A stretch of DNA of 64,000 nucleotides from Acidobacteriaceae bacterium (GTDB lineage: Bacteria; Acidobacteriota; Terriglobia; Terriglobales; Acidobacteriaceae): positions 124,001 through 188,000 of the forward strand of contig JAOAPN010000006.1 in assembly GCA_025462885.1 (NCBI GenBank). Reading direction: 5' to 3'. The position numbers were made by a program, and so were the translations under genes. The notes below the pieces were generated by a model, which saw only the letters and a program-made list of their open reading frames with translations, was not told the DNA's origin and did no database searches. Shown piece by piece: positions 27,662 to 36,630 of the stretch. The number at the start of each line of letters is the position of its first letter. Position 1 is the stretch's first letter.

Positions 27662-29368
27662 TTGAACTCGAGTCCGGCCACTCCGTTTGAACGAGACGAT
27701 CGCTCCATGGCAGCACTCATCTCGGGCGCCGTCGTGGGATCGCTCCTTCTCCTGCTGACGTATGGAATGATCTTCGTCCATGAACGGCAGGCGACGAAGT
27801 CACGGGAGAGGGTCGACCATACGCGCGAGGTTATCGACGGACTGGACCGAAGCAGCCGGACGCTCGACCAGATGGAAGCGGATCAAAGATTTATACGAGT
27901 CGGCGACAACGGCGAACTGTTTGAGCGGAATCGCCGTCAGGCATTGGCACTGGAAGCAGGAGCGCTGACCCTGCGACGTTTAGTTGCGGATAATCCGGTC
28001 CAAAGCCTAAGGGTCCAGGAGTTTTTGCGATGTACAACCCGGATGCGCGACTCCATAAGTTCTGTGCAGCGATTTCTGGCGGTCGAGCCCGATAGCTTTT
28101 CGGCTTGCCATCAGACGTTGGTGCTGATGCGGGATGACGAGGCAAGTCTCTTGCGAAGCCGAAGAGAACAAGCCCAGAAGAGCAGCGACAGGGCGGTATG
28201 GGAAGGGATCGTTGGAGCCGTGCTGTCTCTGACAGGGACGGTTGGACTGTTCTGGTTTCTGATTCGAAGCGCTATCCAGCGGCGCGGGCTGGCGAAGCAT
28301 CTGGAGAATGCGAACCAGGGCCTTTCGGCGATGGTGCAACAACTCGAGCAGCAGGCAGTCGATCTGCAACTCCTGGCACTGGTGCGAGACGAGCTACAGC
28401 TCTGCGGGACTCTCAAAGAGGTTGAGGCGTCAGCGGCCTTATTCCTGTCGCAACTCATGCCCGAGTCGAGTGGTGCGGTTTGCTTGATCAACGAGTCGCG
28501 GAATCTGGTGGAGCGTGTGGCGACGTGGGGGTCTGACGCCGACGCGGGTGGGATCCCCGAGGTATTCGCGCTGGACCAATGCTGTGCGCTGCGGACGGGA
28601 CGGGCTCGATGGCAGTACGAAGGGCTTTCGGAGGTGCGGTGCGGGCACTATACCGGTATCGCGGCAGCGTACTCTGCCTGCCTTCCACTCTCCGCGCAAG
28701 GTGAAGTTCTGGGGTTCGTGACGATCCGATGCGCGGATCAGGCAGCGCTGCGTGGGCTGGAGACAGGCAGCGCCAGCTTGCAGCAGATCGTGGAACTGAC
28801 AGCGATGACGATTGCGTCGTTGAAGCTGCGGGTGAAGCTGCAGTACCAGTCGATCCGCGATCCGCTGACGGAGTTGTACAACCGCAATTTCATGGAGGTC
28901 GCGTGCGACCGCGAGCTGCGACGCGCACACCGGAAACAGAGCACGCTGGCCGTGTTCATGCTGGATGTCGATCACTTCAAGACCTTCAACGATGGACTGG
29001 GCCATGCGGCAGGGGATATCACCTTGCGAGAGGTGGCGGAGGTCTTCAAGCGCTGCGTCCGGGCGGAGGATATTATCTGCCGCTATGGTGGCGAGGAGTT
29101 TGCGATCATTCTGCCCGAGATCGCGCTGGAGATTGCATTGGAACGTGCGGAGGCGATCCGGCGATCCGTGAGCGAGATGCGTCTATGGATGCACGACGTG
29201 AGGATGCCGGAGATCACGATCTCGATTGGTGTGGCGATGTACCCCGTCGATGGGACCACCATGGAGCAGTTGCTGCGGAGCGCCGATCAGGCTCTCTACC
29301 AGGCGAAGCGCACCGGCCGCAACAAGGTCCTGGTCGCTGCGAATCTCGACACCCCGGCCTTTGCCTAG
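27662..29368 (+). CDS. membrane diguanylate cyclase (CHASE3-like + GAF + GGDEF)
   Basis: About 568 residues. Two membrane helices (near residues 20-40 and 180-200) flank a helical extracytoplasmic sensor region of CHASE3 type; a GAF-like domain follows (about 245-385), then a GGDEF domain with the active-site variant GGEEF in ICRYGGEEFAIILPE. RAED, five residues before GGEEF, fits the RxxD inhibitory site, so product feedback by c-di-GMP is likely. It should synthesise c-di-GMP in response to an external or GAF-bound signal. The ORF track starts with GTG at 27611; TTG at 27662 is preferred because AAGGAG lies just upstream, but the true start is uncertain. Confidence 0.86.
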   Translation: MNSSPATPFERDDRSMAALISGAVVGSLLLLLTYGMIFVHERQATKSRERVDHTREVIDGLDRSSRTLDQMEADQRFIRVGDNGELFERNRRQALALEAGALTLRRLVADNPVQSLRVQEFLRCTTRMRDSISSVQRFLAVEPDSFSACHQTLVLMRDDEASLLRSRREQAQKSSDRAVWEGIVGAVLSLTGTVGLFWFLIRSAIQRRGLAKHLENANQGLSAMVQQLEQQAVDLQLLALVRDELQLCGTLKEVEASAALFLSQLMPESSGAVCLINESRNLVERVATWGSDADAGGIPEVFALDQCCALRTGRARWQYEGLSEVRCGHYTGIAAAYSACLPLSAQGEVLGFVTIRCADQAALRGLETGSASLQQIVELTAMTIASLKLRVKLQYQSIRDPLTELYNRNFMEVACDRELRRAHRKQSTLAVFMLDVDHFKTFNDGLGHAAGDITLREVAEVFKRCVRAEDIICRYGGEEFAIILPEIALEIALERAEAIRRSVSEMRLWMHDVRMPEITISIGVAMYPVDGTTMEQLLRSADQALYQAKRTGRNKVLVAANLDTPAFA

Positions 29369-29514
29369 TAATAGCTGTCCCTCGCGGAATGGAGTCGCAG
29401 GGTATCTCCAGAACGAGTTTGACCTTGGGTTAGTCTTTTGAAGGGGGATCCTGCAAGCGCTCCTTCATCCTGAAGAGAGCAGCGTTAGCATGGAGATACG
29501 CCCTGAGGATAGAG

Positions 29515-31392
29515 ATGAAGTCTGGACTGTGGATTGGTGGGATTCTGCTTGTTGCAGGTGCGTGCGTTGCGCAGGCGCAAGTGAGTGTCCTGACGCAGCA
29601 CAACGATAAAGAGCGCACCGGCGCAAATCTGCAGGAGACGGTGCTTACTCCCACTGACGTGAACGCACGGCAGTTCGGAATGCTGTTCAAGCGGGTGGTC
29701 GATGACCAGATCTATGGGCAGCCGTTGTATATTTCATCCGTAAAGATCGGTGGAGGGCTGCACGACGTTGTATATGTGACGACGGTCAACAACAGCGTCT
29801 ACGCCTTCGATGCTAACGATGCGAAGGCTGAGTCTCCGCTGTGGCATGTGAACTTTGGGAAGCCTGCGAATCTGTACGACGCCAAGTTTGGCTGCCTGGA
29901 CATGAACGGCAAGATGGGCATTGTCGGAACCCCCGCGATTGGGCTGGAAGCTGGAGCCGCCGCCCGAGGTGCGTTGTATGTGGTGGCGTTGACGGCGGTC
30001 GGGGACGGGTTCGTCCATCGCCTGCATGCGCTGGACCTCGCTACTGGGGCGGACGTTGCGGCCAGCCCGGTGGAGATTAAAGCGAAGGACTTCGATCCCA
30101 TCTATCAGAACCAGCGTCCGGCACTGCTGCTTGCGAACAACACGGTCTATGTGGGTTTTGCTTCGCACTGCGACAAGGGACCGTATCACGGCTTCCTGAT
30201 GGGATATGACGCGAAGACACTGCGGCAGACGGCCGTCTTCAACACCACGCCGACGGGGACATGGGGCAGCATCTGGCAGTCGGGGCAGGGGCCAGCGGTG
30301 GATGCACTAGGGAACATCTATGTCGTCTCCGGAAATGGCCCACCGCTACCGGCAGAGTCGGCGAAGTCCTGGGATGGCAAGCTCAACTTCACCGAGAGCT
30401 TTCTCAAGCTGGACGCTAAGCTTAAGTTACTGGACTGGTTTACCCCGACGGATCATACGGAGCTGGATAGGAAAGATGCGGATATAAATTCTTCCGGAGC
30501 CACGTTGATTCCTGGGACGTCACTGGTGCTCGGCGGGGGCAAGGCGGGCGTGTTGTATGTGCTGGATGCCAGGCACCTCGGGCATCTGGGGGATGAGCAT
30601 GCAGTGCAGCACTTTCAGGCGACGGCTTCGCATCTGCACAGCCTGGTCTTCTGGAAGAGCGAGGCCAAGGGAGACTTGCTGTACGTCTGGGGCCAGCGGG
30701 ATAAGGCGCGGGTGTATTCCATCCAGAACGGCAAACTGAACGAGACGCCTGTGATGACGCGCTCCGAAGTGAACGAAGGGCATCCGGGCGCGATGCTGTC
30801 GCTTTCAGCGAACGGCAAGCGCGATGGAATTCTGTGGGCCGCGATCCATGCGACAGGGGACTCATGGCACGAGTCGCGTCCCGGCGTGCTGCATGCCTAT
30901 GCCGCCGATGATATCGAGCACGAGCTTTGGAACTCGCTCCAGAGCGGCGCAAGGGATGATTGCGGGGAGTACTCCAAGATGGCTCCGCCGACGATTGCGA
31001 ATGGGAAGGTGTACCTCGCGAGCTTCGGGACGCAGAACATTGGAACCGGACAGATATGCGTGTATGGACTTCTGCCCGGCGCTACGGGCTCTGTGCCATC
31101 GGCTCCAGAGCACGTAACGGCGGTGACTCGCGACGGCCTCGTTACTTTGGAGTGGCAGGCGGTGGGTGGGGCACGGACTTATACGGTTGAACAAGTCCAG
31201 GGCGGAGAGTCTGTCCACACCCTGGCCACTGGCCTTGTCGGAACAACGTTGAGCGGAGTTCCAGCAGAGAAGGGCAGCGTTGCGTTCGTGGTGACTGCGG
31301 TCAACGCGAATGGAGGGGGCGCCCGCTCTGCGCCAGTAACTGCGGTGGCCGAGCATGCAGCAGCGACAGAGAGAGGGCACGTCTGGCACTGA
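29515..31392 (+). CDS. secreted PQQ-type beta-propeller-like protein with C-terminal fibronectin-III-like domain
   Basis: 625 residues: a signal peptide (SGLWIGGILLVAGACVAQAQ), then a region with repeated strand patterns such as QPLYISSVKIGGGLHDVVYVTTVNNSVYAFDAND, resembling pyrroloquinoline-quinone-type propeller proteins of Acidobacteria. The last 90 residues (PEHVTAVTRDGLVTLEWQAVGGARTYTVEQV...) look like a fibronectin type III module. No PQQ or calcium ligands can be assigned and the substrate is unknown; it may bind polysaccharide at the cell surface. The next gene is a TonB-dependent receptor in the same orientation, so a joint role in uptake is possible. Confidence 0.72.
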   Translation: MKSGLWIGGILLVAGACVAQAQVSVLTQHNDKERTGANLQETVLTPTDVNARQFGMLFKRVVDDQIYGQPLYISSVKIGGGLHDVVYVTTVNNSVYAFDANDAKAESPLWHVNFGKPANLYDAKFGCLDMNGKMGIVGTPAIGLEAGAAARGALYVVALTAVGDGFVHRLHALDLATGADVAASPVEIKAKDFDPIYQNQRPALLLANNTVYVGFASHCDKGPYHGFLMGYDAKTLRQTAVFNTTPTGTWGSIWQSGQGPAVDALGNIYVVSGNGPPLPAESAKSWDGKLNFTESFLKLDAKLKLLDWFTPTDHTELDRKDADINSSGATLIPGTSLVLGGGKAGVLYVLDARHLGHLGDEHAVQHFQATASHLHSLVFWKSEAKGDLLYVWGQRDKARVYSIQNGKLNETPVMTRSEVNEGHPGAMLSLSANGKRDGILWAAIHATGDSWHESRPGVLHAYAADDIEHELWNSLQSGARDDCGEYSKMAPPTIANGKVYLASFGTQNIGTGQICVYGLLPGATGSVPSAPEHVTAVTRDGLVTLEWQAVGGARTYTVEQVQGGESVHTLATGLVGTTLSGVPAEKGSVAFVVTAVNANGGGARSAPVTAVAEHAAATERGHVWH

Positions 31393-31547
31393 GTTTCGGC
31401 GGGCAAATCGCTGCTTCCGCTGCGGTCCCTTTACGAATCTTTTATGGAATCGATATGCGGCCTTTATGCCGGTGCTATCGAATCTTTATGGAGTGGATGA
31501 TGAGATGACCTTACGTCCGGCTGAGGCCGGTGTTCGCGTGAGGATTT

Positions 31548-34500
31548 ATGACCATCGTTTCGATTTGTCGTGTTTTGTATGAGGCATTTTACAAACCAGT
31601 TTCGTTCCGCAAGCTTTGCAGCTATGCCGGAGTTTGCGTATTCGCTCTCTTGTTGATTTCGGGAACGGCTTCGGCTCAATCTACCTTTGGAAGTGTGCGC
31701 GGTGTCGCACAGGATGACGCCGGCGGCGTCATGCCGGGCGCCAAAGTGACGCTGCACAACGTTGGAGAGAATACGGACCGTACCGGAGTGACGGACTCGG
31801 ACGGCGGCTTCGTCCTCGAGAACGTAAAGGCGGGACAGTACACGCTGCGCGCCTCGATGCCAGGGTTCGCCGAGACGGTTATGACCGGCGTGAATGTGGC
31901 GGCGCGCCAGGACGTTCGTCTGAGCTTGACCTTGAAGGTCGCTTCGCAGGCCACAACGGTGGAGGTCTCGGCCTCGGCAGATCAGATCAACAGTGAGAAT
32001 GCCGCGATCGGTGACTCGAAGGACAACGCTCAGATTACGCAGTTGCCTTTGAACAATCGGGCGACAACGACGAGTCCTCTTGGAGCGCTTGGACTATCGC
32101 CCAATGTGCAGACAGACAGCTCTGGAAACATTGCGCTGGGCGGAGCCAGTTCGTCGATGGTGAATTTTTCCGTCGATGGAATTTCAACAGCAAATGTCCG
32201 CCAGAACGGTGCGTTGCAGGATGCTTACCCGTCGCAGGAGGGAATCTCAGGCGTAAAGGTGACGGCCTTCAACAATAGTGCGGAGTTTTCGCAGGTTGGC
32301 GATGTGACGTTCACTACCAAAAGTGGCAGCAACGCGATGCATGGCAGCGTGTTTGAATATCTTCAAAACGACGCGTTGGATGCCAGCCCGTATGGATTCA
32401 GTGGCAAGGCTCCGAAGAAGTTCAACACGTTTGGCGGCTCGCTGAGCGGGCCGGTCTCTATTCCGCACATTTATGACGGGCGCAGCAAGACATTCTTCTT
32501 TGTGGACTATGAGGCGAATCGCCGGACGACCGCGGTGGCGCAACAGTTTCTGGTGCCGACGGCAGCGCAGCGAGGCGGCGATCTGAGCGATCTCGGTGGA
32601 GGAACCGTTGCGCCGAACAGCATCAGCCCGACGGCAAAGGCGCTGCTGGGTTACTATCCGTTGCCGAACGTCTTCGGACAGACGAACTATAACTACGAGC
32701 ACTTTGCCTCGACTCCTGCCAGAACGGATGGCGCCGACATTCGCCTGGACCAGACGATCAACTCGAAGCAGTCGATGTATGCGCGTTTCAGCCGCAAGAA
32801 CATCACCTCCAACTTTGCCAATGCGTTTCTGCCGAATGATGTGGACAGCATTCACAATCGCAGCCTGCTGGTCTCGCACACCTATGCGATTACGCCGCGT
32901 CTGCTGAACGAATTTCGCTTCGGGTTCACCAACGTTACGACCGATGTAGGGTTCGCGATCGCGGGTTCGACAGCGTTGCAGCAATTGAATCTGCAGGGTG
33001 TGGACATCAGCCAACACCCGAATGTGCATGCCTTCCCGACGTTCAACTTCAGCGCTGGAACCGGCCTGACGCCCATAGGCCGCGACAAAGCGGGCATCAC
33101 GCAGTCGAAGACGATGCAGTTCAGTGACAACGTCACCTTCACCGTGGGCAAGCATACGTTGAAGGCCGGCCTCGATGTGCGGCGCGTTCGCTACTTCGAC
33201 CTGGAGAGCTTCGCCCCGGCGTTCGCCTCGGATGACTTTGGCAGCTTCATCTTTCAGCCGACCCATACTGATCCGAATGGACAACAGGGTGTCTTCACTG
33301 GCAATGCGTTCGGCGACTTCCTTCAGGGAACTCCGACGACGCTCTCCTTCGCGGTCTCAAGCCCGGACGTAGGCGGTAAGGCGACGCAGTACAGCCTCTT
33401 CCTGCAGGACGAGTACCAGGTAAACAGCCGGTTGACGCTGAGCTATGGGTTGCGCTGGCAGATCCTGCCGGGGTTCAACCTGGATGGCGGAAACATGGCG
33501 AACTTCGACCAGAGAACCGACTCGATCGTTGTGCCAGACAGCCTCGCAGCGTATCTGACGCAGCAGAACATTGGGGCATCGAACCTGGCCTTCCAGCAGT
33601 CGATCAATGCGTGCAACCTGAACTACACCGCGCTGCCTTGTACGAAGTACGTTACGGCAAGTGCAGCGGGACTGCCGCAGAGTCTGCGCAACTCTTACAA
33701 GGGGAACTTTCAGCCGCGCGTCTCGGTGGCCTACCGGCCCTTGAACGATACGAAGACCGTCGTCCGTGCGGGCTTCGGAATCTACACGATGACGAACCTT
33801 GGGCCGCTCTCGTTCAACAACAGCGGTAACCCAACTTCGAACCTTCACACCTACTCGAACGTCAACACTGCGGGTGCGAACACGCCACAGATCGCGTTCC
33901 CCCAGACAGCACCGTCGACGGTAGGCGTGCAGTACGGAGGTGGAAGCCTGGACCAGGGCGTCGATCCGAACTATCGCGATCCGCAGTCGAACCAGTGGAG
34001 CTTCACGGTGGAGCGTCAGGTCAGCAATAGCACTTCGCTGCGGGCAAGCTACGTCGGGATGCACACGTACCGTCTCAGCGTCACTGAGGACCTTAACCAG
34101 ATCCCCGCCAGCGCAACGCCTTACAACACGGGCTCAACGGCAGGAGTTTACGTCGATGCGCGTGCACCGTACCAGAATTGGTTTTCCCTCCTGAGCACGT
34201 TCAACGCGGGCAAGGCGAACTACCGCGCCTTTGAACTGGAGGCAACGCGGAAGATGGGGCATGGCCTGTACTTCGACGTGAACTATACGTTTGCCAACAA
34301 CCAGGCGGACAACCAGGGCGACGCTCCGGGATCGTTCGCGGGTGAGGTGAACTATGGTCTACCCGTGGCAGACCGCTTCAACGTGGTTCGGAACTATGGC
34401 AACGTCTCCGGCACGCGTCACCATCGCATGTTGCTCTCTGGCGTGTATCAGCTTCCCTTCGGCAAGGGACGTCAGTTCCTGACAAGTGGTTGGGCGAACC

Positions 34501-34985
34501 AGATTCTCGGTGGATGGGATCTGACCAATGTCACGATGCTCGAGACAGGACCGTGGCTGACACCGAGCATCAGCGGTGCGAACGACGCATCCAATACGAA
34601 CGTGGCGAACCGCAGCGCGGTGCTCCGGCCGGATGTGGTCTCCAATAACTTCTACGCCGGCCAGTCCAGGTCGCAGTTCTTCAACCTCGCGGCGTTCTCG
34701 GCTACTCCTGCAGGTGCAGGACGGTTTGGCAACGCGGGCGTCGGAATCCTGCAGGGCCCCGGTACGGCCGCCGTCAGCATGGGTGTTGCGAAGTCCTTCA
34801 GCGTCACCGAGCGGGTGCATGTGCGGTTCGAGTCTACGTTTACGAACGTGCTGAACCATACGAACTTTGCTCCTCCGGCGACGGTGGTCGATAGCCCCTC
34901 GACGTTCGGGGTTCTGAGCGCTCCGCAGACGGCTGAGAATGCAGGCAATCGCACCGGGCAGGCTGCTCTGCGAGTCAGCTTCTAA
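31548..34985 (+). CDS. Oar-like TonB-dependent outer-membrane receptor with carboxypeptidase-regulatory domain
   Basis: 1145 residues. After a signal peptide (FALLLISGTASAQ) comes a carboxypeptidase-regulatory-like Ig-fold domain (STFGSVRGVAQDDAGGVMPGAKVTLHN...), then a plug-like region (NNRATTTSPLGALGLSPNV; VNFSVDGISTANV) and a large barrel. The end (ENAGNRTGQAALRVSF) finishes in an aromatic residue, as outer-membrane beta-barrels do. This is the abundant acidobacterial Oar-like family, thought to import oligosaccharides or other large nutrients, or to act in adhesion. A terminator follows directly, so its transcript ends here. Confidence 0.9.
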   Translation: MTIVSICRVLYEAFYKPVSFRKLCSYAGVCVFALLLISGTASAQSTFGSVRGVAQDDAGGVMPGAKVTLHNVGENTDRTGVTDSDGGFVLENVKAGQYTLRASMPGFAETVMTGVNVAARQDVRLSLTLKVASQATTVEVSASADQINSENAAIGDSKDNAQITQLPLNNRATTTSPLGALGLSPNVQTDSSGNIALGGASSSMVNFSVDGISTANVRQNGALQDAYPSQEGISGVKVTAFNNSAEFSQVGDVTFTTKSGSNAMHGSVFEYLQNDALDASPYGFSGKAPKKFNTFGGSLSGPVSIPHIYDGRSKTFFFVDYEANRRTTAVAQQFLVPTAAQRGGDLSDLGGGTVAPNSISPTAKALLGYYPLPNVFGQTNYNYEHFASTPARTDGADIRLDQTINSKQSMYARFSRKNITSNFANAFLPNDVDSIHNRSLLVSHTYAITPRLLNEFRFGFTNVTTDVGFAIAGSTALQQLNLQGVDISQHPNVHAFPTFNFSAGTGLTPIGRDKAGITQSKTMQFSDNVTFTVGKHTLKAGLDVRRVRYFDLESFAPAFASDDFGSFIFQPTHTDPNGQQGVFTGNAFGDFLQGTPTTLSFAVSSPDVGGKATQYSLFLQDEYQVNSRLTLSYGLRWQILPGFNLDGGNMANFDQRTDSIVVPDSLAAYLTQQNIGASNLAFQQSINACNLNYTALPCTKYVTASAAGLPQSLRNSYKGNFQPRVSVAYRPLNDTKTVVRAGFGIYTMTNLGPLSFNNSGNPTSNLHTYSNVNTAGANTPQIAFPQTAPSTVGVQYGGGSLDQGVDPNYRDPQSNQWSFTVERQVSNSTSLRASYVGMHTYRLSVTEDLNQIPASATPYNTGSTAGVYVDARAPYQNWFSLLSTFNAGKANYRAFELEATRKMGHGLYFDVNYTFANNQADNQGDAPGSFAGEVNYGLPVADRFNVVRNYGNVSGTRHHRMLLSGVYQLPFGKGRQFLTSGWANQILGGWDLTNVTMLETGPWLTPSISGANDASNTNVANRSAVLRPDVVSNNFYAGQSRSQFFNLAAFSATPAGAGRFGNAGVGILQGPGTAAVSMGVAKSFSVTERVHVRFESTFTNVLNHTNFAPPATVVDSPSTFGVLSAPQTAENAGNRTGQAALRVSF

Positions 34986-35020
34986 TCTCGCAGCGATAGT
35001 CCGACGGAAGGATGGGAATA

Positions 35021-35058
35021 GCGCACGGCAACTTCGATTGCCGTGCGCTTTTCTTTTC
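35021..35058 (+). terminator. rho-independent terminator after the TonB receptor gene
   Basis: GCGCACGGCA pairs with TGCCGTGCGC around an ACTTCGAT loop, then TTTTCTTTTC. It lies 36 bases after the receptor stop and about 35 bases before the yraN start. Confidence 0.8.
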
Positions 35059-35093
35059 AGGAGAAGGCGCTGACACGGTAAGCTGGCGAAACG

Positions 35094-35561
35094 ATGCGAG
35101 TTGCAGCGAGTTCGGCGTGGTTGGGAGTACAGCGGTGGGGTCTCGGGCGGCTGGACCGGCTGGCTTCGGGTAGGGGCAGGATTGCGCCCCATCTGGCGAC
35201 CGGCCTCACCGGCGAGCGTGAAGCCCTGTTTCACCTTCGGGCCGCTGGATATGTGGTGGTGGCACGCCGCTGGAAGAGCGTGCGGCTGCGGGGAGATGTC
35301 GATCTGATCGCGTGGGATGGGGAGTGGCTGTGTTTTATAGAAGTGAAGACGCGTTCGGGAAGAGATCCGATGGAACCGGCGGAGGCGGCCGTAGACTCCG
35401 GCAAGCAGGAGATGCTGCGGAAGATGGCGCGCGCCTACCTGAAAGGCTTCCCGCGGGAGTTGCGGGACGGGGTGCCGGTGCGGTTTGATGTGGTGTCGGT
35501 GTATCTCGTAGAGGGTAAGGTGGAGGTTGAGGTTCGGAAGGGAGCGTTTGCATGGGAATGA
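35094..35561 (+). CDS. YraN/UPF0102 family endonuclease-like protein
   Basis: 155 residues. The core GEREALFHLRAAGYVVVARRWKSVRLRGDVDLIAWDGEWLCFIEVKTRSG shows the Asp...Glu-x-Lys arrangement of the restriction-endonuclease-like fold, as in YraN (COG0792), often found near rnhB or trmD but with no proven cellular role. The first 30 residues before GEREAL are longer than usual. It overlaps the downstream DinB gene by 10 bases, suggesting translational coupling. Confidence 0.86.
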   Translation: MRVAASSAWLGVQRWGLGRLDRLASGRGRIAPHLATGLTGEREALFHLRAAGYVVVARRWKSVRLRGDVDLIAWDGEWLCFIEVKTRSGRDPMEPAEAAVDSGKQEMLRKMARAYLKGFPRELRDGVPVRFDVVSVYLVEGKVEVEVRKGAFAWE

Positions 35562-36055
35562 CGTATACGCAGGGAACGGATGTGTCGGCGCTGGAACCGG
35601 CGGAGTTAGCTGCGCGACTGGAAGATGTCGTCATGGCTGGGATGCGGTGGCTGGGAAAGCTTTCGGAAGAGGCAGCGGCGCGGCCGGAGCGTGAGGGCAA
35701 GTGGAGTGGCAAGCAGGTGATCGGGCATCTGACGGACTCTGCCGTGAATAACCTGGGCCGGATTGTGCGGATGCAGATCGCGCCGGGCCAGACGATGCAA
35801 GGATATGAGCAGGAGGAATGGGTCATTCTCCAGCATTATGCGGAGCGGGACTGGAGCCAGGTGCTCGCGGCGTGGGCGATCCTGAACGCCCAGATTGCCT
35901 GGGTGGTTGCGCATGTGGAAAAAAGCAAGTTAGGGCACACAGGCATCGTGGAGGGTGACGAGCTTACGCTGGGATTTTTGATTGAAGACTACGTCGCGCA
36001 CATGGAACACCATCTGCGTCTGTTGCGCGCCTGGACGATGGTTGAGGCCGGCTGA
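35552..36055 (+). CDS. cytoplasmic DinB-family protein
   Basis: 167 residues of the DinB/YfiT four-helix fold. KWSGKQVIGHLTDSAVNNLGRIVRM carries the first candidate metal ligand, and YVAHMEHHLRLLRAW supplies the C-terminal His pair. Unlike the DinB-like protein at 10 kb it has no signal peptide. Members can be bacillithiol or other thiol transferases or metal-dependent hydrolases; the reaction here is unknown. Its start lies within the end of yraN. Confidence 0.82.
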   Translation: MGMTYTQGTDVSALEPAELAARLEDVVMAGMRWLGKLSEEAAARPEREGKWSGKQVIGHLTDSAVNNLGRIVRMQIAPGQTMQGYEQEEWVILQHYAERDWSQVLAAWAILNAQIAWVVAHVEKSKLGHTGIVEGDELTLGFLIEDYVAHMEHHLRLLRAWTMVEAG

Positions 36056-36135
36056 CCGAATCTGTGTTGCCGGTGTCTAATAGGGTGGAAGCGGTAGGGT
36101 GGAAGCTGGATGCGATTCCTGACGAGGTTTGAGAG

Positions 36136-36624
36136 ATGACACTGCTGAATGCACCGGAGTACGACGGGCGCAAAGAGAATCTGAAACGGAACGTGCTGAT
36201 CGGCGCAGGCGCGGTCGTGGCCCTGATCGTGGTGCTTTTTTTCGGAGGCTACCTGCTGGGACATGGATGGTTCTTCTCCAACCTGCCGGCCGAGCATCGC
36301 GTCAATAATTTCTTCAAGGCCCTGGAAGCGAAGGACTATCCCAAGGCGTATGGGCTGTGGTTCAACGACGCCGATTGGCAACAGCATCAGCAGAAGTACG
36401 ACTACACGCTGAAACGTTTCACCGAGGACTGGACGACCGAAAGCCCGGTCAGCGCTCCGATCGTCTCGCACACGGTCGATATCTCGAAGACGGATGGCTC
36501 GGGTGCCTTCGGGACCGGCATCATCGTCGCGGTTCGGGTCAATGGCGACCACAAGGTCTTCATGTACTACATCCGCAAGGATGGAACGCTGGTCTGGCCC
36601 GCTCCGCACGAACTGGGGTATTGA
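36136..36624 (+). CDS. small single-pass membrane protein of unknown function
   Basis: 162 residues: a short positively charged N-terminus, one membrane helix (NVLIGAGAVVALIVVLFFGGYLLG), and a globular extracytoplasmic domain containing HRVNNFFKALEAKDYPKAYGLWFNDADW, reminiscent of NTF2-like or Sel1-like small domains but not assignable. The stop is 6 bases from the stop of the convergent MFS gene. No motif points to catalysis. It appears to be a conserved hypothetical protein. Confidence 0.7.
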   Translation: MTLLNAPEYDGRKENLKRNVLIGAGAVVALIVVLFFGGYLLGHGWFFSNLPAEHRVNNFFKALEAKDYPKAYGLWFNDADWQQHQQKYDYTLKRFTEDWTTESPVSAPIVSHTVDISKTDGSGAFGTGIIVAVRVNGDHKVFMYYIRKDGTLVWPAPHELGY

Positions 36625-36630
36625 GGTAGT

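Noticed and set aside
32247-33284. 345-codon minus-strand ORF inside the TonB receptor gene
   Set aside because: Arg-rich antisense frame of a gene with clear Oar-like features.
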